A stretch of 64,000 bases of DNA from Diphasiastrum complanatum (GCA_029204225.1 CM055106.1:51281325-51345324), one strand, 5' to 3'. Counted from the stretch's first letter, positions 32,418-44,987 are shown. Made by a program: numbers and translations. The notes: generated by a model from the letters alone, not told the origin.

Positions 32418-33005
32418 GTAGCAATGACCTGATCTTCTTTTTCGACCTGTTTCAATGCACAAAGCACTCCTTTGAACAACAACAAATGCTTTCAAAATAA
32501 ATCACCAAGATTTGAAACTATCTCACAAATTCTCTTCTAGCACTTATCCAAGCAAATCAACACATAGAATCATGGAATCTTGATCAACCTATGATCTATC
32601 CTCAATCTAATGACTTTTTCCACTTCCTAAGATTGAAACACACTCAAATGAAGTCCAGAAACCTCACTATCTAGAGATCCAATCAAAATTAGGGTTTTGA
32701 CAAAATCACAAAAAATTGACTATTGCAAATCTACATGCAAATGCTGAAAATTTGATATGCAATCTATAAGCCACCACTTAGGCTGAACCAATGATCCAAA
32801 AATTGGCCAAATCCAGCATGTGAATTCAAAAAATGGAATTGAACAAGTATATTGACCTATTTAGTGTTCTGATCTACAAAAGATCCAGTCTACAAAAGCA
32901 AAAAATCCGATTTTGGTGTAGAATCCTCTCTAGCATGCTCTAGACTTGATATCTTCACCAAATCATTGATAGATTTGATTTCCTCCTTCATAACCTAAAA
33001 CACAA
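32418..33005 (-). other. Copia F1 leader
   Basis: The untranslated region between primer site and gag on the minus strand, about 590 bases, near-identical to 37820-38407. No gene is seen. The complementary Met primer site GCTCTGATACCA is at 33006-33017. Confidence 0.75.
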
Positions 33006-33017
33006 GCTCTGATACCA

Positions 33018-33668
33018 TGTGAAGAATTTTAGATCATTCAAGATCCAATCCATGTCCCTAATCTTTGGTTACAATAAGGAGTAAACCAACAATCCTGCCA
33101 ATGTAGAAAAATCAGCATCTACACACAATTTGAGATGCAAACACTAATAGAACTTGATCAAACTCGAATGAAATGATTATGTACTGTTGCTGTCCATACG
33201 AAACCAGCAAGCTACTGTATTTTACACGTGTGGATCCAAAAATAACAAATATAGATCATTCTACACATAGAATTGCAAGCAATCACCAAGATAGTGCACC
33301 AATGGATAGTAGAACCCAAGAGGACCATGTATAAGCATGAAATGAGATAGAGAAGAAAGAAGATAACTCTCTCCACGAGTTACATCCTTTTATAGCAGGT
33401 CCAAAACCTATTTGGCCACTTGGCTTTCCCACCAAAATGCTAACCCTACCAATTTTGGGTCTAGATTCAATATACCCAACTTATTCAAATTGAATCTACT
33501 CAAACTCGCATTCTATCTTTCCCACACTTTCAAAAAGTGTTTATTCAAATAAAATTTAGACTAATGAACTTTGAAAAGTCAACCTCTAAATCTAAAACAA
33601 GTTTTGGCCTCAATATGCCAAATATGAAAATATTGCAAAATGTGATGAAACTAGTTGAATCTTTCACA
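33018..33668 (-). repeat. Family F LTR2, shared between two bodies
   Basis: A 651-base LTR with TGTGAA...TTCACA ends. It serves at once as the 5' LTR of F1 (primer site complement at its left edge) and the 3' LTR of F2 (RNase H and purine tract at its right edge). It is close to LTR3 in both sequence and length. Confidence 0.9.
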
Positions 33669-34294
33669 CTCCCTCTTCAACTAGTTTTAGCATAGACTTT
33701 GATAATACTCCAAGTGAAGTCCTATGCTTCATGAACAAGTCTTTTCCCAATGCTTTGGTGAAGATATCAGCTACACATTCCCTTGAAGACACATGTTGAA
33801 GCTCCACCTCCTTTGCAATGACTCGCTCCCTCACAAAATGATATTGTATCTCAATATGCTTGCTCCTAGCATGAAAGATAGGATTGGATGCCATTCCTTG
33901 GGCTGATTGATTGTCACAAAAGATGATTGGGCTCTCTGAAAAATCCAGCAAGTGAAGATCCTTGATCATCCTTTTGATCCATACCATCTCCTTTGTGCAA
34001 TGTGTAAGAGCTTTGTACTCGGCCTCACTAGATGACAATGAGATAGTGGCTTGTTTCTTTGACATCCATGATATAGCTCCATCACCTATGAAAATACAAT
34101 AAGAACTAATGGATTTCCTATCCATTACATCTCCAAGTGAAGTCCTATGCTTCATGAACAAGTCTTTTTCCAATGCTTTGGTGAAGATATCAGCTACACA
34201 TTCCCTTGAAGACACATGTTGAAGCTCCATCTCCTTTGCAATGACTCGCTCCCTCACAAAATGATATTGTATCTCAATATGCTTGCTCCTAGCA
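33664..34294 (-). pseudogene. Copia F2 RNase H with an internal repeat
   Basis: The 252-codon frame (34422-33664) encodes the C-terminal RNase H twice in part. The end block (SKHIEIQYHFVRERVIAKE to KDLFMKHRTSLG) appears first in front of MDRKSISSYC and again in its proper place at the C-terminus. The repeated DNA is about 33712-33871 and 34133-34294. It displaced the segment for RYIIGTRDFG...LDYAGD that F1 retains. Both edges coincide with short identical words (CTCCA on one side, GCTCCTAGCAT on the other). The domain fold must be disrupted. Confidence 0.9.
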
Positions 34295-35393
34295 TAGTTT
34301 TTGACAATAGAACTTTGATCCATCATAAGAATGATCTTCTTCCTAAGCATAGACATTCTTTCAATGATCATGTAATGCTCAAAATAGAAACAACCGTAAT
34401 TGATATAGAGAATAGTGTCCACTTGGGATGCTTCACTATTTCTTCATCAATTTTACATGTAAAAATGTGACTAGAACATGAAGAATCAAATAGAATGTAA
34501 ATGAAATGATTCCACCATGCTTCCAACTCTGAACTCTCTAGAAAATTATATCAAACAAACAATAAATGTGAGTGATCAACTTTTGCTTGCATGTCTCCTC
34601 CTCCTTTGTCCTTTGTTGCCTTGTATCCACCATGATAATCCATGAATGAGCCGCCATCTTCATCTTGCCACAAGAAACCATCAAACCTTGGAAATCCATG
34701 AGTATGTGAGTACATAAATGATGCAAATCCAGCACCACATGACTCCATAAACCAAGTAGTTTGCACTAGTCCATCTTCAAGATCTACTTGACACAAGAAA
34801 ATGACCATGAATTCACCAAAAATTGACAATCTCCAAGTATTGGCACCAAGTAGCTCAACACTTGAGAACTTAGCCATGGATGAGTGACATAATGAATCTC
34901 CAATAGCTTCATTTTTATCAGCAAAATCATCCAAGAATGCTAGTACAAATTCAACATTAAAACAATGCTCACCAATGTAGCTAGTTTTACCATATCTTGA
35001 CAATTTGCACACATCCACATGAAATCGCTCAAACATGAGATAGAACAAGTAAATTAAACTTGAAAAACACTTCCTTGATGCTCCTTTGACCTTACTTGAG
35101 TCTTCAATATGCTGAAAAAACAGATCCATAACACCCTTGCCAATTACCTCTCCTTTGATGCTCTTGACTAGCTCCAAATTGCCAACTTCCCTTTTGACTA
35201 GTTGAAGTGCTTTGAAATCAACCTCTTGATCTTCAACTTGACCATCAAAGTCATTGAACAAAATTTGTTTTCCAGATCCATTACTTGATTTTACAGCAAG
35301 ATAACATCCATCCACTTGCATAGCTCCATGTACACAAGAAGATCCTCCAAAAGATGTTCCACTCTTCATAAGAGATCCATACTCGAGATCCAT
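34295..35393 (-). pseudogene. Unidentified ORF replacing RT in copia F2
   Basis: Second copy of the F1 segment at 28886-29984, same edges and length. The frame 35393-34551 is open for 280 codons and stops at HSHLLFV, where F1 continues with CCIFPESLE. The rest is readable in another frame (34422-34290, with MDTILYINYGCFYF and KKIILMMDQSS). Differences from F1 include many amino-acid changes and short indels. The insert therefore predates the tandem duplication of the element. Confidence 0.6.
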
Positions 35394-36813
35394 TCTACTA
35401 TTCTTGCTTGATCTACACTTGTAGGATCATCCAAAGAGGTTAGGAAAGCAACATAATTTCCAGAAACTAATTGCTTACCCTTTTGATCATATGTGAGCCT
35501 TGATGGTACTTGTCTTTCTCTTGATGTTCTCCTTGGCTTTTGACTTGATGAAGGTCCATCATCACCACCATCCAAAGTAGAATCCTTCTCATCAACATCA
35601 AGAATGTTGGATCCATCTAATTTACCATCAATCATGCTTGAAGAACATTTGGAATGTTTCCCTCATAAAAAATGACATCTCTACCAGCAATCACTTTGTT
35701 AGTAGAAGGAATGTAAACCTTGTAGGCTTTACTCACCTCACTATATCCAACAAAAATACCTCTTCTTGAAGATGGATCCTCATTGGTCCTATCATCAAGA
35801 GTAATGTTGACATAGCATGTGCATCCAAAGGTTCTTAGAAAGTTGACACTCAGCCTCCTCTTGAATAGAATCTAAAAAGGTATCCTTCCATCCAAAATAG
35901 CACTCGGCCACCTATTGCACAAGAAATTGGCACACAACAAAGCTTGATCCCAAAATGGTTTGTCAAGATTAGCACTTAACCTCATAGCTTTAGCACTTTC
36001 ACATAAAGTTCTATTCTTCCTTTTAGCCACTCCATTTTGTTTTGGGGTCCTTGATGTTGTATACTCCCTCTTGATCCCATGCTCATCACTAAAGGCCTTG
36101 AACTTGTTAGATATGTACTCACCACCATTTTCACCTCTCAAGCACTTGATCTTTGTGAAAAATTGGTTCTCCCTTGCATTCTTGAACTTGACAAAGACAT
36201 CATACACTTCATCCTTGCTCTTTAGTAGATAGATCCAACAAAATCTACTAAAATCATCAATGAATGTTACATACATCTTAGCTCCACTATTGCTAATTGT
36301 AGTAAATCCATGAATATCCGAATGTACAAGTTGAAAAGGCTTTGTAGATCTAGAAATCGATCTAGTATAAGGTAGTCTATGTGACTTAGACAAAGCACAA
36401 TACTCACAAACATGCTTGTCATTACTTAAGGAACTTGGAAGACCAATCACAACCTTCTTCCTTGCCATTACCTCCAATGACTTGAAGTTGAGGTGTCCCA
36501 TCCTTTTGTGCCAAACCTCTTGAATAGAAATTTGCTCCCTTGCAACACATCCAACTTGGTTAGCAATAACACAAGCATCAAGTTTGAACAACTTCCCTTG
36601 CCTTTTACCTTTTCCAATCAAGACATCCTTCCTTTTGATCAAACAAGCATCTCCATCAAACTCCACCTTGAGGCCCTTACTTAGCATTTGGCTCACACAG
36701 CAAATTCTTGGTAATAGATGGAATAAACAAGACATCCTCCAAATGAGCATTCCTATTTGTAGAGAGAGAAATAGGAATTGTGCCAATCCCTTTGATTGCA
36801 CACTCACCATCAT
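35366..36813 (-). pseudogene. Copia F2 pre-integrase, integrase and linker
   Basis: The frame 36813-35872 covers LSKGLKVEFDGDACLI, HKRMGHLN, CEYCALSKSH, the first Asp in VHSDIHGF and an uninterrupted core. The second catalytic position is Glu (CLRGENGGEY) and the third is Lys (NGVAKRKNRT, codon 36022-36024), so two of three catalytic residues are altered. A stop at 35872 falls in RIPF*ILF, and frameshifts near 35640-35660 precede the basic linker frame 35635-35366. Confidence 0.9.
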
Positions 36814-36874
36814 TGGCCGTGTAGATCACCCTCTTGTCATCTCCATATGCCAACAAAGAAGTGAAGTACTCTTC

Positions 36875-37819
36875 CTAAAAGGTCATGTGTGAGCTTGCTC
36901 CACTTTCAATCCACCAAGGATCTAGATCTCCATCATTAGCAAGCATACATGAAGAGATCAGAAAAGCATCATCATTTGCATCTTGAACATCCAAACCATC
37001 CTCATCAAGAGTAAGATTACCTTGCTTGTCTCCTTGATCTCTCTTCTTCTTGTAGCACTCACTTGTAAAGTGTCTTTTTATGCCACAATAGAAGCACTTG
37101 AGCTTTGATCTATCATTCTTTTTGCCACTTGAAGAAGCATCCACTTGATCTTGCCCTTTAGACCACTTGCTTTTGGTTTGGCCCTTGAATTTGCCCTTTG
37201 TGAACATAGCATCCTCTTGAAGTGTCGATGTAGATCCACCTCTTGCTTGAAGCCTATATTCCTCATTGATCAAGGTCTCTTGAAGATCCATCAAACTTGG
37301 CAAAGTCTTTTGAATAGCAATACTTTGAACAATGTTAGCATGAGCATCCAACAAGCCATTAAGAATCGCTTGAATAAGCCCTCCTTCCTTAATGCTTTCA
37401 TCTATGCAAGCTAACTCATCATTCAATGCTTTCATTCTCAAAACAAAAGTACTTGGACTTTCTTCATTCTTTTGCAAACAAGAAAAGATTTTCCTTCTTA
37501 GAGTCAACACTTTAGAAATAGACTTGGATTCATAAAGCTTCTTCAATGAATTTCAAGCTTCCAAAGATGATGTGCACTTACCAACTTCCTTGAGAAGTTC
37601 ATTGGTAACATTCATCTTTATCATGTGTAGAGCCTTCCTGGCCCGCTTGTCGTACCTCAATTGATCTTGTTGTGTTGCTGGTCTCTCCTCCAAACCTACA
37701 ACAATATCCAAAACATAATTCATCTCAAGAAGTGACTCCATCCTCACTTTCCATAATGAATAGTTACTTGAGGTAAGCCTATCATTGGCTTCCAACATGA
37801 CTCCAATTGAGGTTGCCAT
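36875..37819 (-). pseudogene. Copia F2 gag and protease
   Basis: The gag head starts MATSIGVMLEANDRL at 37819. The in-frame TGA at 37553 is the same as in F1. The frame 37546-36875 holds UBN2, the knuckle CFYCGIKRHFTSEC (CX2CX4HX4C kept) and a protease active site altered to WWIESGASSHMT, so the catalytic Asp is Glu. A frame break follows at about 36873. Confidence 0.9.
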
Positions 37820-38419
37820 GTAGCAATGACCTGATCTTCTCTTTCAACCTATTTCAATGCACAAAGCACTCCTTTGAACAACAACAAATGCTTTCAAAAT
37901 AAATCACCAAGATTTGAAACTATCTCACAAATTCTCTTCTAGCACTTATTGAAGCAAATCAACACATAGAATCATGGAATCTTGATCAACCTATGATCTA
38001 TCCTCAATCTAATGACTTTTGCCACTTCCTAAGATCGAAACACACTCAAATGAAGTCCAGCAACCTCACTATCTACAGATCCAATCAAAATTAGGGTTTT
38101 GACAAAATCACAAAAAAATGACTATTGCAAATCTATATGCAAATGCTGAAAATTTGATATGCAATCTATAAGCCACCACTTAGGCTGAACCAATGATCCA
38201 AAAATTGGCCAAATCCAGCATGTGAATTCAAAAAATGGAATTGAACAAGTATATTGACCTATTTAGTGTTCTGATCTACAAAAGATCCAGTCTACAAAAG
38301 CAAAAAATCCGATTTTGGTGTAGAATCCTCTCTAGCATGCTCTAAACTTGATATCTTCACCAAATCATTGATAGATCTGATTTTCTCCTTCATAACCTAA
38401 AACACAAGCTCTGATACCA
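37820..38419 (-). other. Copia F2 leader and primer binding site
   Basis: The leader between gag and LTR3 on the minus strand, near-identical to the F1 leader. GCTCTGATACCA at 38408-38419 is the complement of the Met tRNA primer site and touches the LTR. No gene is seen. Confidence 0.8.
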
Positions 38420-39070
38420 TGTGAAGGATTTTGGATCATTCAAGATCCAATCCATGTCCCTAATCTTTGGTTACAATAAGGAGCAGACCAACAATCCTGC
38501 CAATGTAGAAAAATCAGCATGTACATACAATTTGAGATGCAAAGACTAATAGAACTTGATCAAACTTGAATGAAATGATTATGTATTGTTGTTGTCTGTA
38601 AAAAACCAGCAAGCTACTGTATTTCACACGTGTGGATCCAAATATAACAAATATAGATCATTCTACACATAGAATTGCAAGCAATCACCAAGATAGTGCA
38701 CCAATGGATAGTAGAACCCAAGAGAACCATGTATAAGCATGAAATGAGATAGAGAAGATAGAAGATAACTCTCTTCACGAGTTACATCCTTTTATAACAG
38801 GTCCAAACCCTATTTGGCCACTTGGCTTTCCCACCAAAATGCTAACCCTACCAATTTTGGGTCTAGATTCAATGTACCCAACTTATTCAAATTGAATCTA
38901 CTCAAACTCGCATTCTATCTTTCCCACACTTTCAAAAAGTGTTTATTCAAATGAAATTTAGACTAATGAACTTTGAAAAGTCAACCTCTAAGTCTAAAAC
39001 AAGTTTTGGCCTCAATATGCCAAATATGGAAATATTGAAAAATGTGATGAAACTAGTTGAATCTTTCACA
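38420..39070 (-). repeat. Family F LTR3 (5' LTR of F2)
   Basis: A 651-base LTR with TGTGAAGGA and TTTCACA ends, the same length as LTR2 and close to it in sequence. It ends at 39070, directly before the plus-strand copia RNase H end (AAGGACG). Confidence 0.9.
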
Positions 39071-39417
39071 AAGGACGATTGCTAAAGTATCTCAGGAGGA
39101 TGCACCATCGCGTCAGGAGCAGCAATTCTCTGGGTTAGCAGAAGCAGACCATTGTGGCTTAGTCATCCTATGAACCAGAGTATGTTGCAGTAGCTAAGAT
39201 GCCCAATGAAATCATTTGGCTCCAACAGTTCCTTGATGAACTAAGTGAAATGAGAAATGAACCTCTGATTTTGCAGATGGACAATACGTCTATAATACAT
39301 CTAACAAAGGATCCCTTGTTTCACCCAAGGACGAAACACATCGCAATCAAGTACCATTTGATAAGGGATCTGACTACTTTCATTGGAACGACGGAGATGG
39401 TTGCTGACATTGTGTAA
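39071..39417 (+). pseudogene. Copia RNase H end (plausibly copia B 3' part)
   Basis: Plus-strand RNase H C-terminus: KQTIVA, EPEYVAVAKMPNEIIWLQQFL, LQMDNTSIIHLTKDPLFHPRTKHIAIKYHLIRD and MVADIV, with stops in the first 100 bases. It may be the other end of copia B, interrupted by the family F array. The RT C-terminus and RNase H start are missing at the join, so this is not a clean insertion. It ends at about 39413 against a minus-strand gag. Confidence 0.8.
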
Positions 39418-40261
39418 TTTTGTCATTTGATCCAACAACAGTTCTGTGGATAGAGCGGATGTGTTTGACAATGACGATGCTATCAAGAGAGTAGGAGTGT
39501 GGGTGGATGGATATTTGTCGTCAGATCCCTCATCCTCTTCCCTGATGGCATCTTCCATAGCCTCTTGTAGAGTAGCGTACTGTTCCCATCGTTTTAGTTC
39601 TCTTCTGATGCTTTGTGGTAATCTGGCTAGGAACCACATGATCACTGCATGATCTGGAGTTGGGGTTGCACTGCACTCGGATCGTAGATGTTTGACCCAT
39701 TCAATATAGTCCCTAACCCTTTCTCATTTTTCCATCTTGACTTTGCTGAGCAGGAGAAACGGGTCTTCCAGGAACTTCCTTGGTTTAAAGCACGTAATGA
39801 GAGCCGCTTTAACCGCTTCCTAGGTAGATTTTTCTTCCTCTGATAGGTTGAAAAACCAATCCTGAGCCACTGCTAATAAGGACATAGAAAACAACATCAG
39901 TTTTTTTGCAGGTGTCCGTTCGCCATAGATTTGACAAGCTTGCTTGTAGATCTAGAGGAAATGGATGGGATCTGATGATCCGTCGTATTTTGGTATTTTC
40001 ATCCGTGGTGCTCTCCGGACTGCTTGCAAGGGAGCAACAGGCACAAGTTGGCCCATTGGTTCCATTAGCGCTGGTTTTGGTTCTGTCTCTTGTTGCACAG
40101 CTCCTAATCTGGGAAGGTGTGGTGCTTGATTTCCTATCCTTCTTGGTACTAATCGTCCAAATCTCAAATTCATCCGATGGTGGATTCCAAAGTAGTTGGA
40201 TCTTGCTTGTACAGTGGGATGCAGTCTGGATCTTAAGGAGCTGATCACTCTTATTGGCCAT
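39418..40261 (-). pseudogene. Ty3/gypsy gag N-terminal part, minus strand
   Basis: The likely start MANKSDQLLKIQTASH is at 40261, then after a frameshift APRMKIPKYDGSSDPIHFL, a typical capsid opening. After a further frameshift follow IYKQACQIYGERTP-like text, a DWFFNLSEEE-like block and SIRRELKRWEQ/AIREEDEGSDD, shared with the gag at 22658-23828. At least three frame changes are needed. The gag stops at about 39418, so knuckles and pol are absent. A motif-rich leader lies to its right, which places its promoter or LTR there. Confidence 0.75.
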
Positions 40262-41024
40262 AAGTGAAATTTAGGCCTTTTACGATGGTTTTTCCTTGAT
40301 AATCTTTTACTCCTTGCATTGATTGATCTAAGATTTTGATAGTAGCTGGATCTGATGCAGATCTTTCCACTGATCTAGTCTACAAGGATTCTCTTGTGCG
40401 AGGGTTGGCTGTGGGAGGGTTCTTTAGCTGTTTTTGTAGATAAAAAACTTGATATCTCTCAGATCCTTGGAAATTGATTCTCGCAAGGATCACAGTGGCT
40501 GAATCTGGGTCAGATCTCACTATGGAAATCTCTGCGAGAGTTAACTCTCGCACTAAGTGAAGATTTCACTACATGCGAGGGTTTAGAACCACTATTCTGG
40601 CTTGATCTTCACCAAATATCTATACTAACTCTCGCAGGCCTCATCACTAATGGAAATTGACATTTTGAATCAATTGAGAGGGTATGTGAGAGTTCTTACT
40701 AGAAGGATTTGCTGGATCTTTACTTTTAGTGATTTTTTAGCACTTAAATCCAATTTTGTGCTCACTGAAATCAAACTAACTCTCGCAGACTCTTCTGTGT
40801 CCTGGTCTCATTGAGATGGAACTTCAAAATCCTCTGCGAGAGTTCCTGCCCACTGGAACTGAAAATTTTGGTGTCTGTGACGATTCTCTAGTACTTTCCC
40901 ATCTTTTTATCACTGGGAACTCTCGCACAGGCACTTAGACTGAGAACTAAATCTCACAAGTCTCTTTGTATCCTGGTCTCACTGAGATGGAACTTCAGAG
41001 GTCTCTACGAGAGTTCTGGTGAAG
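40262..41024. promoter_or_regulatory. Motif-rich leader or LTR part upstream of minus gypsy gag
   Basis: About 760 bases without a gene, holding about ten CTCGCAG/CTGCGAG words on both strands (40490-41010). A perfect 20-base palindrome is at 40533-40552 (TGCGAGAGTT and its complement). The phrase TCCTGGTCTCA(T/C)TGAGATGGAACTTC occurs twice (about 40801 and 40973). No primer site could be placed. The region joins copia H at about 41025. Confidence 0.55.
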
Positions 41025-41523
41025 ATTTGCATGACAGGCTCTAAGCCTTCTTTAAAGAACCTAAGGGTGTTTGGGTGCATTGCCTACACGCAGATCCCAA
41101 AAGACACGAGGAAGAAATTGGACTTCCAAGGTCTCAAGACCATCCTGATCGAATCTACCTCATCTGATAATACTTATAAGTTGTATGATCCTGATACCCA
41201 TCAAATCTTGTATAGCCGGGATATAGTCTTCATCGAGGATCAGTTCGTTGACCTCAAAGGCAAGGATGTTGCTCAAGAAGAACCCTCATCACCTGCCGTT
41301 GACACGATAGTCCGAGCTTCTGGCTCAGGCACATATGTATATTGCCGACCCACTTCGAGACAACGAATCAGACGAAGATGTTGCTACTACCCAACAAGAA
41401 GTCCCAAGAGGGGTTTATCAGTCGAATCTTCCCAGAAGATAAAGTCGAGTGCACACACAACCCACAAGGTATACTCCTGAGTCTGTCTGTCTCCTATTAT
41501 AGGAACCGATAACAATCAAAGAG
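41025..41523 (+). pseudogene. Copia H integrase C-terminus and linker (left half)
   Basis: The integrase tail of a copia: KPSLKNLRVFGCIAYTQIP, RKKLDFQG, YKLYDPDTHQILYSRDIVF. An acidic/Ser linker and a frame change near 41335 follow, then a basic region leading to EPITIKE at 41523. At that point gypsy N begins. The reading continues on the far side at 50811 with KEALSQPDSDLW. Gag, protease and the integrase core are lost at the left edge. Confidence 0.85.
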
Positions 41524-42178
<655 letters not shown>

Positions 42179-42179
42179 G

Positions 42180-42197
42180 TGGCGTCGTTTCTGGGGA
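42180..42197 (+). other. Primer binding site of gypsy N, tRNA-Asp type
   Basis: TGGCGTCGTTTCTGGGGA matches the plant Asp-tRNA primer site used by many Tat/Athila-type gypsy elements except at three positions, and lies one base after the LTR. Confidence 0.7.
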
Positions 42198-42593
42198 GCA
42201 CCACACACTCGCTTCACCGCATAGTTTTCTTAATCTCTTCCTCTCTCTCCCTCTCTCTTTTCTTCTCTCTCACCATTCATTTTCACCAAAAATTCAAATT
42301 TTAAGGATAGAATAGTGTGAGTAGTGTTAGTTTTTGCCATTTTTTCGTGATTTTTTTGTTTCTTTCAACTGTAGGGAGAGATTGTAGGGTGGGAGGATCA
42401 GATCCAAGCCCCCAATCCCTTCATTAATCCATAAAATCCATAAAAATCAGAAAAAAAAAAAAAGCTCAAAATCTGTTTTTGGAGGGAAAAAGAGAGGCAA
42501 AATCTCATCAGATTTTGATTTCTCAAAACCAAGTGGGCATGAACCTTCGCATGACTGGCAGCAGCTCCAGGGTACTATCCCAGACCTGCATAG
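42198..42593 (+). other. Gypsy N leader, left part
   Basis: A leader without a gene; pyrimidine-rich at first, then a poly-A run near 42450. It carries a TTCGCA word near 42545, as in other gypsy leaders here. It is interrupted at 42593 by copia D and resumes at 48803. Confidence 0.6.
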
Positions 42594-43425
42594 TGTGAAA
42601 AAAGTACAAAAAGGACCAAGAGTGGACCTTAATCAGATCCTCAAGAGGGATTGGTTGTCAGATTACTTGATCTATCAATCTACTTGAGATTAAGATCAAT
42701 CTAGATCAATTCTAGACACAAAATCCTAACAAGAACAATCATTAATTGAAGGTAGGTGTACTTTCTAGTTTCCCACATGTGAGACCCTGTCTGAGTATGG
42801 ACTCCAACCTGAAAATCAAGTACCATTGATAGCACCTCAAAACAATCAAAACAAATGTAGACAAATGGAGAGAATCACTCAAAATTGCTTCCAAAACCAA
42901 GATTGGTGTCTCACAATGATTATGGCCAAATGTGGCTCTATATATACAATAAGTGAGAGCTCGTGGTACTGTTCATCCCTTTGATCCCACATGTGTGAAG
43001 GTGCTTTGTCATATGATGATTCATCATGCAAAACTAACGCTTGGACAAAACCTTCTATTTTGGGCACTTTTGGTCCATTTTCCTTCTATATGGAGATCTA
43101 CTTGAAAATCTTCTAGAAGTAAAAACTCGTCTACTTCAGCTTATTCCACACATGTGAGCTGTCCTCTACACATGGGATGTGACACCTAACCAAAGGATGT
43201 GGCTCATGCAATCAATAGATTGATGCCATGTGTCATATGTCTAGAAAACTAGTTTTTGGCCTTTTTAGCCACTAGAACTTGAATTAAATTATATGTACAA
43301 CGTATATGATTATGGTACATGACAAGTATACTATTTTCACACGTGGGTACAGACTCCACACATGTGTAATCATCCTATATACAAGATTTTTGGTCTCTAC
43401 CAAGCTTATTTTTGCATTTTTCACA
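42594..43425 (-). repeat. Copia D 3' LTR (left)
   Basis: 832 bases from TGTGAAAAAAG to TTTTTCACA; on the minus strand it follows RNase H. It differs from the right LTR by scattered substitutions and small indels. Confidence 0.92.
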
Positions 43426-43542
43426 CTCCTCCTCAAAAATCTAGCTTGGTAAATCCAACATAGATCTATCTATAACTCCAAGAGCCAATCTTAGTTTTAT
43501 AAATGGATCTTTAGGCAATGCCTTGGTGAGTATATCAGCAAT

Positions 43543-44183
43543 TCAATCTGATGATGAAACATGAATAAGCTTGATCTCCTTTGCTTGCACTTTCTCCCTC
43601 ACGAAATGATGTGCAATCTCAATGTGCTTTGTTCGAGCATGGAAGACTGGATTGTTTGCAAGTTGTTGAGCTGCTTGATTATCACAATATATGCATGGAA
43701 TGTCTTCATCCTTGATCACATGTAGCTCCTCCAAAAGCCTTTTAAGCCAAAGAACCTCCTTTGTTGTTGTTGTCATAGCTTTATATTTGGATTCTGTTGA
43801 TGAAAGAGAGATGGTATCTTGCTTTTTGGAAAGCCAAGATATAACTCCTCCACATAAGAATGTAGCAAATGCACTTATGGATCTTCTATCCATCTTGTCA
43901 CCTGCAAAACTTGAGTCTGAATATGCTCTCAAACAAATATTAGTCCTTTCATAAACTATGCCAAAGTCTTTTGTAGCCGAGATGTACCTTAACACCCTTT
44001 TTGCTCCTTTCCAATGACACTTAATGGACTTTGCATGTATTGACTCAACTTGCCAACACAAAAACTAAGATCTGGTCTAGTGATAGTTAAGTATATCAAG
44101 GAACCAATAAGCATTCTATAGGTAGTGATGTCCTCAAAGGATGCTTCATCACTTTCCTTAGAACCTTTTACACTTAGTTCCAT
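43543..44183 (-). pseudogene. Copia D RT end and RNase H
   Basis: Two overlapping frames. 44183-43989 carries the RT C-terminus (TYRMLIGSLIYLTITRPDLSF). 44061-43543 carries RNase H with AKRVLRYISATKDFGIVYE, AYSDSSFAGDKMDRRSIS, ISWLSKKQDTISLSSTESKYKAM, IYCDNQAAQQLANNP and ARTKHIEIAHHFVRE, up to HVSSSD and a stop. One frameshift near 44030 separates them. The acidic metal-binding residues are visible. The final ADIFTK block is past the stop. Confidence 0.92.
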
Positions 44184-44836
44184 AGGAGTTTCAACTCCTT
44201 TACAATCATGCCAAATCTTGCTAAGATTGATCTAGCATACTTAGATTGACATATGAAGGTAAAATCATTACTTCTAGTGACTTCTATTCCAAGTATAACT
44301 TTAAGAAGTCCTAGATCTACCATCTTAAATTCACTAGACAAGGAAACTTTTACATTCTTAATGCCATCTAAATCATTTCCTGTGATTATAATGTCATCAA
44401 CATATAAAACTAAGATAATGATCTTTCCATCATTACATTTGTAGTACAATGATGGTTCATAAGAACTTACAACAAATCCAATGGAAATAAGATAGGAATG
44501 CAACCTAGAGTATCATGCTCTTGGTGCTTGCTTGAGTCCATAAAGACTCTTCTTCAAGAGACACACCTTGTCTTCTTCTCCATCTTTGATGAAGCCCTCG
44601 GGTTGGCACATGTAGATTTCCTCTTCCAAGAATCCATTTAAGAAAGCATTTGTCACATCAATTTGGAAGAGCTCCCATTTGAAAGAAGTTGCAAGACATA
44701 TGATTAATCTAATGGTCACAAGCTTTGCAACAGGTGCAAAGGTTTCATCATAATCTATGCCTTTGACTTGCAAAAAACCTTTCGCTACAAGTCTAGCTTT
44801 GTACTTATGAATGGAACCATCTTGATTATATTTCAA
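44174..44836 (-). pseudogene. Copia D reverse transcriptase
   Basis: Frame 44836-44513 carries [42 protein letters not shown] and [15 protein letters not shown] stop at 44513 separates it from 44503-44174, which has FVVSSYEPSLY, the polymerase active site LYVDDIIITG and MVDLGLLKVILGIEV. It synthesises element cDNA inside particles. The presence of all these blocks makes it the reference for what family F has lost. The start of RT (44837-44990) is readable with stops. Confidence 0.93.
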
Positions 44837-44987
44837 TCTATATATTCATTTACAAGTAAGAGGCTTCTTTCCATAAGGTAAATCAACAAGTTTCCAAGTT
44901 TGATTTTCCATTAATGCATCAAACTCTACTTGCGTAGCTTTCATTCAATATTGAGACTTATTTGCTTCCTCAAAACTAGTTGGTTCT

